Shown in pieces: positions 8,007 through 14,954 of a stretch of 41,386 bases of DNA. A program made the position numbers and the translations under genes. Positions within the stretch are counted from its first letter, which is position 1; each line of letters opens with the position of its first letter. The notes beneath the pieces are model-generated. The model was not told where the DNA came from. It did no database searches and saw only the letters and a program-made list of their open reading frames with translations. The DNA comes from Alphaproteobacteria bacterium (GTDB lineage Bacteria > Pseudomonadota > Alphaproteobacteria > GCA-2731375). The stretch covers positions 1 to 41,386 of the forward strand of contig JASLMY010000013.1 of the NCBI GenBank assembly GCA_030746295.1, written 5' to 3'.

Positions 8007-9932
8007 TTGAAGTGGGGTGTTTGGAGAGGCGGCCGGGAAACGCTCGGTGGTCTTTGTGTCGCGTTGCTCGCGATCATGGCGGGACCGGCGGCGGCGGAAT
8101 ACGTCGAGACGCCGATGCTGAAGGCGGACGTGGCCGAGGGCAAGCTGCCGGCGGTGGCCGAGCGACTGCCGGCGACGCCCCTGCTGGTCCGCTTCGGCGG
8201 CGGCGCCAAGGTCCAAGGCCGTCACGGCGGCGAGCTCAAGACCCTGATCGGCCGGGCCAAGGATATTCGGCTCTTGGTGGTCTACGGCTATGCCCGCCTG
8301 GTCGGCTATAACGAGCGCTTCGAGATCGAGCCCGACCTGGTGGAATCGGTGCGCGTCGAAGAGGGCCGCATCTTCACCTTCAAGCTGCGCGAAGGCCACA
8401 AGTGGTCGGACGGCCAGCCCTTCACAGCGGACGATTTCCGCTATTACTGGGAGGATGTCGCCAACAACGAGAAGCTGTCGCCGGCAGGGCCGCCGAAGAC
8501 CCTGCTGGTCAACGGCAAGCCGGCGACCTTCGAGGTTCTGGACCCGCTGACGGTCCGCTATAGCTGGACGGCGCCGAACCCGTTCTTCCTGCCCAGGCTG
8601 GCCGGTGCCTCGCCCCTCTTCATCTATCGCCCGGCGCATTACCTGAAGCGATTCCACGAGAAGTACGCCGATCCCGAGAAGCTGGCGGCGGCCCTCAAGG
8701 CGGCCCGCAAGCGAAACTGGGCCTCGCTGCACAATCGGGTCGACAACATGTACCGCTTCGACAACCCGGCGCTGCCGACGCTGCAGCCCTGGGTCAACAC
8801 CACCCGGCCACCCGCGACCCGGTTTAGGGCCGTGCGCAACCCCTATTTCCACCGGGTCGACGCCGCCGGCCACCAACTGCCCTACATCGACAAAATCGTG
8901 ATGCAGGTCTCCGACAGCAAACTGATCCCGGCCAAGGCGGGAACCGGCGAGGTCGATCTGCAGGCGCGCAGCATCTTCTTCAACAACTACACCTTCCTGC
9001 GCGAGAATGAGGCCCAGCACGACTTCAAGACCCACCTCTGGCGGATCGCCAAGGGTTCGCACATGGCGCTCTTTCCAAACCTGAACGCCAACGACGAGGT
9101 CTGGCGCAAGCTCATGCGCGACGTCCGCTTCCGCCGCGCCTTGAGCCTCGCCGTCGATCGCGCCGCCATCAACGAGACGATGTTCTTCGGCCTGGCGCTC
9201 GAGGGCAACAACACGGTGCTGCCCGACAGCCCCCTCTACCGCGAGAGCTACCAGAAGGCCTGGACCGAGTACGATCCCGACCAAGCGGCCGAACTCCTGG
9301 ACGAGATCGGCCTCACCGAGCGGAACGACGACGACATCCGGCTGTTGCCCGACGGGCGGCCCTTGGAGATCATCGTCGAGACCGCGGGCGAGGATTCCGA
9401 GCAGACCGACATCTTGCAGCTGGTGCAGGAGAACTGGCAGGAGGTCGGCATCAAGCTCTTCATCAAGCCCTCCCAGCGTGAGGTTTTCCGCAATCGGATC
9501 TTCGCCGGCGAGACCTCGATGTCGGTCTGGAGCGGGCTCGAGAACGGCGTGCCCTCGCCCGACACCAACCCTGGCGAGCTGGCGCCGACCTCGCAGCAGC
9601 AGCTGCAATGGCCGAAATGGGGCCAGCATTACGAATCCAACGGCGTCGCCGGCGAGAAGCCCGACCTCGCCGGGGCGGTCGAGCTGGCGGCATTGAATCA
9701 AGCCTGGCTGGTCGCGAGCGAGCGCGGCGAGCGCGAGTCCATCTGGCGCAAGATGCTGGAGATCAACGCCGAGCAGGTCTTCTCGATCGGCCTCATCGCC
9801 GGGGTCAAGCAACCGATCGTGGTCAAGAACGGGCTGCGGAACGTGCCCGAGACGGGCATCTACAACTGGGACCCGGGGGCCCAGTTCGGCATCTACCGGC
9901 CCGACGTCTTCTGGCTGGAAGCCAAGAACTAG
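8007..9932 (+). CDS. ABC transporter periplasmic substrate-binding protein (family 5)
   Basis: A 641-residue extracellular solute-binding protein. The TTG start at 8007, preceded by AGGGGTA, opens a signal peptide with basic residues, a hydrophobic core LCVALLAIMAG and a cleavage site near PAAA-EYVE (residues 27-34). The mature part has features of the dipeptide/oligopeptide/microcin-C binding family: KLREGHKWSDGQPFTADDF, the VRFRRALSLAVDRAAIN helix and DEIGLTERNDD. Length agrees with YejA-like proteins. It lies between the ATPase and permease genes. Ligand is unknown; peptides or peptide-like compounds are the family norm. Confidence 0.92.
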   Translation: MKWGVWRGGRETLGGLCVALLAIMAGPAAAEYVETPMLKADVAEGKLPAVAERLPATPLLVRFGGGAKVQGRHGGELKTLIGRAKDIRLLVVYGYARLVGYNERFEIEPDLVESVRVEEGRIFTFKLREGHKWSDGQPFTADDFRYYWEDVANNEKLSPAGPPKTLLVNGKPATFEVLDPLTVRYSWTAPNPFFLPRLAGASPLFIYRPAHYLKRFHEKYADPEKLAAALKAARKRNWASLHNRVDNMYRFDNPALPTLQPWVNTTRPPATRFRAVRNPYFHRVDAAGHQLPYIDKIVMQVSDSKLIPAKAGTGEVDLQARSIFFNNYTFLRENEAQHDFKTHLWRIAKGSHMALFPNLNANDEVWRKLMRDVRFRRALSLAVDRAAINETMFFGLALEGNNTVLPDSPLYRESYQKAWTEYDPDQAAELLDEIGLTERNDDDIRLLPDGRPLEIIVETAGEDSEQTDILQLVQENWQEVGIKLFIKPSQREVFRNRIFAGETSMSVWSGLENGVPSPDTNPGELAPTSQQQLQWPKWGQHYESNGVAGEKPDLAGAVELAALNQAWLVASERGERESIWRKMLEINAEQVFSIGLIAGVKQPIVVKNGLRNVPETGIYNWDPGAQFGIYRPDVFWLEAKN

Positions 9933-9950
9933 GCGAGCCGGGCCAGCATC

Positions 9951-10976
9951 ATGCTCACCTATCTCGTGCAGCGCGTCCTGATCATGATCCCGACGCTGCT
10001 GGTGATCTCGGCCGTGACCTTCATCATCATCCAACTGCCGCCGGGCGACTATCTCTCCAACCAGATGGCCGAGCTCAAGGCCCAGGGCGACACCGCGGCA
10101 CTGGAGAAGATAGCCTTCCTGCGCCAGGAATTCGGTCTCGACCGGCCGATGCTTGAGCAATACGCGGTCTGGCTCGGGATCTGGCCCGGCAACGACGGCT
10201 TCGCCGGCATCCTGCAGGGCGAGCTCGGCTGGTCGTTCGAGTTCCAGCGACCGGTGGACGAGGTGGTCGGCGACCGGCTGCTGCTGTCCTTCGTCCTCAA
10301 CTTCACGACGATGATTTTCGTCTACATCGTCTCCTTCCCGATCGGCGTCTACACGGCGGTGCGTCAATACTCGATCGGCGACCACACCATGACGCTGATC
10401 GGCTACTTGGGCCTCGCCACGCCCAATTTCCTGCTGGCGCTGATCCTGCTGTTCTTCGCCAAGAAGTACTTCGGGGTCTCGATCGGCGGCCTGATGGATG
10501 ATCAATACGACGGCCAGCCGATGTCGTGGGACAAGTTCGTCTCGATCCTGGAGCATCTGGTGGTGCCGGTGATCGTCATCGGCACCTCGGGCACCGCCGG
10601 CATGATCCGCCGCTTGCGCGCCAACCTTTTGGACGAGTTGCAAAAGCAGTACGTGGTGACGGCCAGGACCAAGGGCCTCAGAAGCGTTCACGTGCTCGTC
10701 AAGTATCCCTTGCGGATGGCGCTCAACCCCTTCATCGCCGACATCGGCAACCTCTTGCCGCAGATGATCTCGGGCTCCGCCATCGTCGCCGTGGTGATGA
10801 GCCTGCCGACCTCGGGCCCGATGCTGGTGCACGCCCTGCAGAGCCAGGACCAGTATCTCGCCGGCTCGTTCCTGCTGTTCCTCTCGTTCCTGACCGTGAT
10901 CGGCATGTTCGTCTCCGACATCCTGCTGGCGGTGCTCGATCCCCGAATCCGCCTCGGCGCGGAGGCCAGCCGATGA
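9951..10976 (+). CDS. ABC transporter permease (YejB/DppB-like)
   Basis: A 341-residue inner-membrane permease. The N-terminus MLTYLVQRVLIMIPTLLVIS is the characteristic first membrane segment of DppB/OppB/YejB proteins, followed by PPGDYLSNQ. The core contains several membrane segments and the cytoplasmic coupling loop TARTKGLRSVHVLVKYPLR, the EAA-like region that contacts the ATPase. The insert around GVSIGGLMDDQYDGQPMSWD is typical of the YejB branch, which is longer than DppB. ATG is 18 bases after the binding-protein stop. The stop overlaps the next permease by ATGA. Confidence 0.92.
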   Translation: MLTYLVQRVLIMIPTLLVISAVTFIIIQLPPGDYLSNQMAELKAQGDTAALEKIAFLRQEFGLDRPMLEQYAVWLGIWPGNDGFAGILQGELGWSFEFQRPVDEVVGDRLLLSFVLNFTTMIFVYIVSFPIGVYTAVRQYSIGDHTMTLIGYLGLATPNFLLALILLFFAKKYFGVSIGGLMDDQYDGQPMSWDKFVSILEHLVVPVIVIGTSGTAGMIRRLRANLLDELQKQYVVTARTKGLRSVHVLVKYPLRMALNPFIADIGNLLPQMISGSAIVAVVMSLPTSGPMLVHALQSQDQYLAGSFLLFLSFLTVIGMFVSDILLAVLDPRIRLGAEASR

Positions 10977-12160
10977 GCGTCGAGCAAGGCCGGCCCGAGC
11001 ACTGGGTGAGCCAGACCCCCTTCGACCCCTACACCGTCGAGGCCCTGACGCCCGAGCAGGAGCGCTTCTACCTCGCCTCGCAGTGGCGGTTGATGTGGTG
11101 GAAGCTGGCCCGCCACCCCTTGGCCGTGGCCTCGGGCATCTTTCTGCTGGTGCTCTACCTCTCGATCGTGCTGAGCGAGATCATCGCACCGCACGCGCTG
11201 CACAAGCGCCACGCCCGCTTCATCTACGCGCCGCCGCAGGGCATTCACTTCTTCCACGAGGGCAGCTTTCAGGGCCCCTTCATCTACGGCTACAAGGTGA
11301 CGCGCGATTTGAAGCGGCTGAAGCGGATCTATACCCGGGATCCGAGCAAGGTCTACAAGATCGGCTTCTTCTGTCAGGGCGACAAGTACGAGTTCTGGGG
11401 CCTCTGGAAGGCCCGGCTGCACCTCTTCTGCGCCGAGGCGACGACCAAGCGCGGCAAGACCAAGACCATGCCGATCTTCCTCTTCGGCACCGACCGCCTG
11501 GGCCGCGACGTCTTCAGCCGCGTCATCTATGGCGCCCGCATTTCGCTCACCGTCGGCCTGATCGGCATCACCATCAGCTTCGTCATCGGCCTGACGCTGG
11601 GCGGCCTCGCCGGCTATTACGGCGGCTGGGTCGACAACGTGGTGCAGCGGCTGATCGAGATGCTGCGCTCGTTCCCGGAGTTGCCGCTCTGGATGGCGCT
11701 TTCCGCCGCCCTGCCGGTGACCTGGAGCCCGGTCGGCGTCTTCGTCGGCATCACCGTGATTCTGGGCCTCTTGGACTGGCCGGGGCTGGCCCGCGCCGTC
11801 CGATCGAAGCTCTTGGCGCTGCGCGAGGAGGACTATGCCGAGGCGGCCGCATTGATGGGGGCGAGCCCCAAGCGGGTCATCGCCCGTCACCTGCTGCCGA
11901 ACTTCATGAGCCACATCATCGCCTCGCTGACGCTCTCGATCCCCTCGATGATCCTCGGCGAGACGGCGCTGTCGTTCTTAGGGCTCGGCCTGCGCCCGCC
12001 GGTGACGAGTTGGGGTGTCTTGTTGAACGAGGCCCAGAACATCAACGCCGTGGCGACCTATCCCTGGCTGATCTTCCCGATGCTGCCCGTGGTCCTTGTC
12101 GTCCTCGCCTTCAACTTCCTGGGCGACGGTCTAAGAGACGCAACGGATCCCTACAAATAG
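10973..12160 (+). CDS. ABC transporter permease (YejE/DppC-like)
   Basis: A 395-residue permease whose ATG at 10973 overlaps the upstream stop. After a cytosolic start and first membrane segment (LAVASGIFLLVLYLSIVL) comes a long periplasmic insert of about 100 residues with many aromatic and basic residues. This is usual in YejE-type permeases and absent from DppC. The core has FGTDRLGRDVFSRVIYGARI, the EAA loop YAEAAALMGASPKRVIARHL and the ending FNFLGDGLRDATDPYK, all conserved in the family. It completes the importer. No convincing terminator is visible in the 56 bases before the inverted repeat at 12217. Confidence 0.92.
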   Translation: MSVEQGRPEHWVSQTPFDPYTVEALTPEQERFYLASQWRLMWWKLARHPLAVASGIFLLVLYLSIVLSEIIAPHALHKRHARFIYAPPQGIHFFHEGSFQGPFIYGYKVTRDLKRLKRIYTRDPSKVYKIGFFCQGDKYEFWGLWKARLHLFCAEATTKRGKTKTMPIFLFGTDRLGRDVFSRVIYGARISLTVGLIGITISFVIGLTLGGLAGYYGGWVDNVVQRLIEMLRSFPELPLWMALSAALPVTWSPVGVFVGITVILGLLDWPGLARAVRSKLLALREEDYAEAAALMGASPKRVIARHLLPNFMSHIIASLTLSIPSMILGETALSFLGLGLRPPVTSWGVLLNEAQNINAVATYPWLIFPMLPVVLVVLAFNFLGDGLRDATDPYK

Positions 12161-12216
12161 CCGGCTCATCGGATCATCGGCGGCGACGACTGCCATCACC
12201 CTGAACCACAGTTGAG

Positions 12217-12244
12217 ATTTCCGGCATTATGTAGCAAACACACC
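12217..12244 (+). repeat. left inverted repeat of the island
   Basis: It runs atttccggcattat then gtagcaaacacacc. It matches the reverse complement of 14826-14853 at 26 of 28 positions; the mismatches are at positions 3 and 15. It lies 56 bases after the ABC permease stop and 45 bases before the first island gene. No additional copy was noticed in the window. Confidence 0.8.
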
Positions 12245-12289
12245 AAGCATTAACTCCACTGAGAAAGGTCCGCTTGCTATCCTGTCTAC

Positions 12290-12739
12290 ATGACAGAGCA
12301 GTACGTAGTAGCTGGCCTAATTCGTAAACGGGCATCTCTCGCGGGCGAGATAGAGCAGACCCACGAGCGCCTACATCAGACGGTGCAAGAGCTTGAGCAC
12401 CTGGACGCCACGCTACGGATGTTCGATCCCGACTACCCGCTTGAGACCATCAAGCCCAAGGAACTCCGCCCGCCGCCGGATTGGGCCAAAAGAGACGCGT
12501 TGTCCCGTGCCGTGCTCGGGATGCTCAGGCAGGCCACAGAACCGATGACGACCCGTGACGTGGCGCTGGAGCTGCTTGTGAGCCGCGCCCTCGACCAGTC
12601 CGACAAGCGGCTGTTGCGGCTGATGTCGAAGCGCGTTGGCGTGGCGCTACGCATCCAGCGGGATCGGGGCGTGCTGAGGTCGGAGCAGGGGCCGGGGCAG
12701 TATCTTTTGTGGAAAGTTGCCCATCAGCGAAAAAACTAG
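12290..12739 (+). CDS. hypothetical protein with coiled coil and winged-helix-like C-terminus
   Basis: A 149-residue protein. Residues 10-45 form a heptad-like helix (LIRKRASLAGEIEQTHERL onwards) ending LDATLRMFDPDYPLETIKPK. This layout resembles a small alphaproteobacterial family that I recall but cannot name. The C-terminal half (AKRDALSRAVLGMLRQATEP, MTTRDVALELLVSR, LLRLMSKRVGVALRIQRDRG, VLRSEQGPGQYLLWKV) reads like a winged helix, so DNA binding is plausible. The ATG lies inside a perfect 5-base palindrome (ctgtc-tacat-gacag). It is first inside the left repeat, a suggestive place for a protein acting on the repeats, but no enzymatic residues for recombination are visible. Confidence 0.72.
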   Translation: MTEQYVVAGLIRKRASLAGEIEQTHERLHQTVQELEHLDATLRMFDPDYPLETIKPKELRPPPDWAKRDALSRAVLGMLRQATEPMTTRDVALELLVSRALDQSDKRLLRLMSKRVGVALRIQRDRGVLRSEQGPGQYLLWKVAHQRKN

Positions 12740-13281
12740 AGAAGCATGGATCGATATATTAGGTAGATCGAGTGAGGGGACACATGCTTGAATTTCAACA
12801 TATGACAGATATCTTTCAAGTAATCCGGTGTAAGCATGGGCTTTCGAAACTCGCCCTTTCTGTCAACTCTATCTGACTCATAATAGAAACATATTTGGAA
12901 GCCAAAATCGAAAGCAATATATTCCATCCCATATTCGTAAATTAGGGTGCGCGCCATTTTTTCGTCTTCATATATCGCTTCACCACCCTCAACTGCTTGG
13001 ATGAGATCATTATACTCGACAATTGGCGCCATGCGCCTTAACCAATATGCAAGATGGCCACATTGCTTGAAGTGATCCAAGCCGCCGCCCAATTTCTGTT
13101 CACGTCCCTGGACGCGAGACAAGTCGTCTTGCCACGCATAATGTGCATCGTACAATCTAGGCTGAGAGATTACTGGATGTAGCCAAGTCGCTTGATAAAG
13201 TTCTTGAGCGTATTCTAGAAACAATTCCCTAAATCGGTCAAAGTCCACTAAATCTGATAGCGTATTTGGACCAACGTTCAC
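12736..13281 (-). CDS. hypothetical protein, low-GC, unknown function
   Basis: A 181-residue protein that I do not recognise, rich in aromatic and acidic residues (IYEDEKMARTLIYEYGMEYI, FQICFYYESD). There is no signal peptide, membrane segment or known motif. The GTG start at 13281 gives the longest product; no strong ribosome site is seen. Base composition is far poorer in GC than the chromosome on either side, supporting recent acquisition. Its stop overlaps the 3' end of the + strand gene at 12290-12739 by four bases. It follows the small gene at 13315-13623 on the same strand by about 33 bases, so the two are probably co-transcribed. Confidence 0.6.
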   Translation of the reverse strand: MNVGPNTLSDLVDFDRFRELFLEYAQELYQATWLHPVISQPRLYDAHYAWQDDLSRVQGREQKLGGGLDHFKQCGHLAYWLRRMAPIVEYNDLIQAVEGGEAIYEDEKMARTLIYEYGMEYIAFDFGFQICFYYESDRVDRKGEFRKPMLTPDYLKDICHMLKFKHVSPHSIYLIYRSMLL

Positions 13282-13314
13282 GGGTCTGGGGTCTTAAAAT
13301 AAATCGTGACGGCG

Positions 13315-13623
13315 CTAGCTGTCTTCGCTATCTTCCCAATCAATAAGCGTCAATATTGATTGAGAATGCCGCTCTCGGCCCGTCGTCTTTGGAAGGTGGT
13401 TCTTTTGATAACCGTAGTCAGGAAGAACGCCCTTGGCGAATGTCTCACTCAGAAAACCGGAGACAAAGCAGTCGAAATCGTTCGCCAATACTGGCTTCTT
13501 AGACGCCATGGACCCTGCGACCCCTCTCGTCTCGCCGCCCCGTCGGAGCCGATTCGCCATGCTGTAAAGTGATTCGCGAGCTATGTCAAGCTGATAATAG
13601 CTTATTGGTTGCGTTGCCAACAT
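13315..13623 (-). CDS. small hypothetical protein upstream of the 181-residue gene
   Basis: A 102-residue protein from the ATG at 13623; a GTG at 13632 would add three residues. Features are a helical N-terminus (SYYQLDIARESLYSMANRLR), a basic loop, LANDFDCFVSGFLSETFAKG and an acidic tail WEDSEDS. No family is recognised. Size and position just before a second small gene on the same strand recall two-gene modules such as toxin-antitoxin pairs. Nothing in the residues shows a toxin active site, so this is only a structural analogy. Composition is foreign to the chromosome. Confidence 0.55.
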   Translation of the reverse strand: MLATQPISYYQLDIARESLYSMANRLRRGGETRGVAGSMASKKPVLANDFDCFVSGFLSETFAKGVLPDYGYQKNHLPKTTGRERHSQSILTLIDWEDSEDS

Positions 13624-13717
13624 ACTTTTCACTGCCGGTTAACCGGATGCTCGGCAGCCGCCGCCGCGACCAGCATGAACTGCATTCTGTTGGTCTCGCG
13701 CCGATGGTCCTCACGCC

Positions 13718-13948
13718 GTGCCCGTACGAACGGACTGGGAAGCGAAGGCCACGGGCCTCGCTCGAGCCGAGACGGCCCGTCAAGGCATGACTTACGCACT
13801 GCTGGTCGAGCGATTAGAGGCTATCGACGTTCACGGGGATGAACGCAATCTGCGAAACAAGGTCAGCCGCGGGAAGTTCACGGCTGCGTTTCTGCTTCAA
13901 TGCCTCGCGGCCTCTGGAACCAAGACCCTTCGGTTGGCTGACGATTGA
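13718..13948 (+). CDS. DUF6471-like small protein
   Basis: A 76-residue protein starting at GTG 13718. WEAKATGLARAETARQGMTY, LLVERLEAIDVHGDERNLRN and KVSRGKFTAAFLLQCLAASG match, from memory, the DUF6471 pattern of short helical proteins that resemble HTH DNA-binding domains. The reading ends LRLADD at TGA 13946-13948. Its 3' end overlaps by about 70 bases the 3' end of the opposite-strand gene ending at 13878. The match to DUF6471 is by recollection of the conserved NL-NK(I/V)SRG-FTAAF-LQCL pattern. Function of the family is unknown; it could regulate the island. Confidence 0.68.
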   Translation: MPVRTDWEAKATGLARAETARQGMTYALLVERLEAIDVHGDERNLRNKVSRGKFTAAFLLQCLAASGTKTLRLADD

Positions 13949-14801
13949 TGCGGCGCTTGCGCGAAACTGTGAATTGTCCAGATGCAATGTTAGAAAAAGA
14001 AAACTTGAACATTGCATCCACCGGACCATCTTGATTCCAAGGGTAATATCCAACCCCACCGTCCCTGATCGGAATAAGACCCGATGTCTGTTCACGTGAC
14101 TCCCATTCGGCCTTGATCCAGGGATGCCCTTTAACCTCAATCGGCGTGATAATCACAGAGCCAGATACACCGTCATCTGCATCCAAAACGTCATCTACCA
14201 TACGAATGCGGTCGGCACGGTGTTCGGCCTGCTTCTCGGTAGCACACACATACTTGTTAGCTTGGTCCTCCGCAGATACGTAAGGTATCTCGCCAGGTTT
14301 TGAAAAGCTAAGCGCCAGATCAGGGCCACCATCCTGGGGTATGACGTTTTCGAAATTGAGGCGGTAATCGAATCCGCTGATGTCCAGCGTCTCCGACACC
14401 ATTGACCAGGCTTGATCGACCGGAACATTATAGACTTGCACACGTTTCCATTTCGCCGGCCAACCGACAACAGCGGCTGCCTTCACGAGCCGCCGGACGG
14501 TTTGCCACACTAGCGGTAAGAATGCATAGGCCAGTATGCCCAGAATGGCGCCCTTGACGAACTCTCCGCTCAAAAATGCGATGATCACGTACAGGGCATC
14601 CATTAACGGCGCCCATGCATCAACAAAGACTTTGTCGAGGCCTTTGGCCTCCAATAGTTTTTCGAAATTGAATACCCAGAAAGGAAGGACTATCAGCGTG
14701 ATGACAAGCGCGAATGTTTGCCGCAGGCCGAGTTTCTGGAGAATCCCCCACATTCCGCTACCATATCGCGATTCGCTCGCGTGAGTCGCGCCTTGAGACA
14801 T
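13878..14801 (-). CDS. hypothetical membrane-anchored protein
   Basis: A 307-residue protein, not recognised. The N-terminal third has two or three membrane segments, at about residues 28-46 (TFALVITLIVLPFWVFNF) and 66-103 (MDALYVIIAFLSGEF and GAILGILAYAFLPLVWQTV). A soluble domain of about 200 residues follows, with VQVYNVPVDQAWSMVSETLD, a stretch that resembles the start of SRPBCC-type ligand-binding folds, but I cannot confirm it. The start is ATG 14801; ATG 14753 is an alternative. The last 24 codons overlap the DUF6471-like gene on the other strand. It is the rightmost gene of the island, 24 bases from the right repeat, and is transcribed inward. Confidence 0.6.
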   Translation of the reverse strand: MSQGATHASESRYGSGMWGILQKLGLRQTFALVITLIVLPFWVFNFEKLLEAKGLDKVFVDAWAPLMDALYVIIAFLSGEFVKGAILGILAYAFLPLVWQTVRRLVKAAAVVGWPAKWKRVQVYNVPVDQAWSMVSETLDISGFDYRLNFENVIPQDGGPDLALSFSKPGEIPYVSAEDQANKYVCATEKQAEHRADRIRMVDDVLDADDGVSGSVIITPIEVKGHPWIKAEWESREQTSGLIPIRDGGVGYYPWNQDGPVDAMFKFSFSNIASGQFTVSRKRRINRQPTEGSWFQRPRGIEAETQP

Positions 14802-14816
14802 CTAATCATGGACGCC

Positions 14817-14865
14817 TCGGTAGTAGGTGTGTTTGCTAGATAATGCCGGAGATATCTACTACCGA
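14817..14865. repeat. 10-bp perfect inverted repeat flanking the right island end
   Basis: The arms tcggtagtag (14817-14826) and ctactaccga (14856-14865) are perfectly complementary and enclose a 29-base centre that is essentially the right island repeat. The left repeat has no such flanking arms. It could be a hairpin, a recombinase or regulator site, or the mark of an older insertion. Confidence 0.6.
14826..14853 (-). repeat. right inverted repeat of the island
   Basis: The reverse complement of the left repeat at 12217-12244, 26 of 28 positions identical. On the + strand it begins ggtgtgtttgctag and ends ataatgccggagat. It is nested within a separate short inverted repeat at 14817-14826 and 14856-14865. 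Confidence 0.8.
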
Positions 14866-14954
14866 AGCGAAACCGTCGGGAACCGGCTTATCTTCCAGGG
14901 CGGCATTCGTCCCAGCCTGGCGCGCGGCGGGCCGACACCGCCCAATTCACGCGA

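Larger units (their letters stand above)
12217..14853. mobile_element. 2.6 kb island bounded by an inverted repeat, no known transposase
   Basis: A 28-base sequence at 12217-12244 recurs in inverted orientation at 14826-14853 with 26 of 28 positions identical. Between the copies are five small genes of unknown function, and much of the interior (about 12736-14800) is clearly poorer in GC than the flanking genes. The flanks are ordinary chromosomal genes (ABC permease, nucleotide cyclase). No transposase, integrase or resolvase motif is recognisable inside, and no clear target-site duplication is visible. It could be a non-autonomous transposon, a recombinase-mobilised cassette, or a locus with two binding sites for an encoded DNA-binding protein. 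The boundaries are observed; mobility is inferred. Confidence 0.5.

Noticed and set aside
7986..10832. A 948-codon open frame on the minus strand opposite the ABC binding protein and permease
   Set aside because: Length alone is striking, but the product is a His/Asp/Gln/Arg-rich mixture without a recognisable domain, and the opposite strand encodes well-matched transporter proteins.
13360..13790. Short + strand frames in the island opposite the 102-residue gene
   Set aside because: Products lack start context and features; the minus-strand frame is more consistent in composition, although certainty is low in this region.
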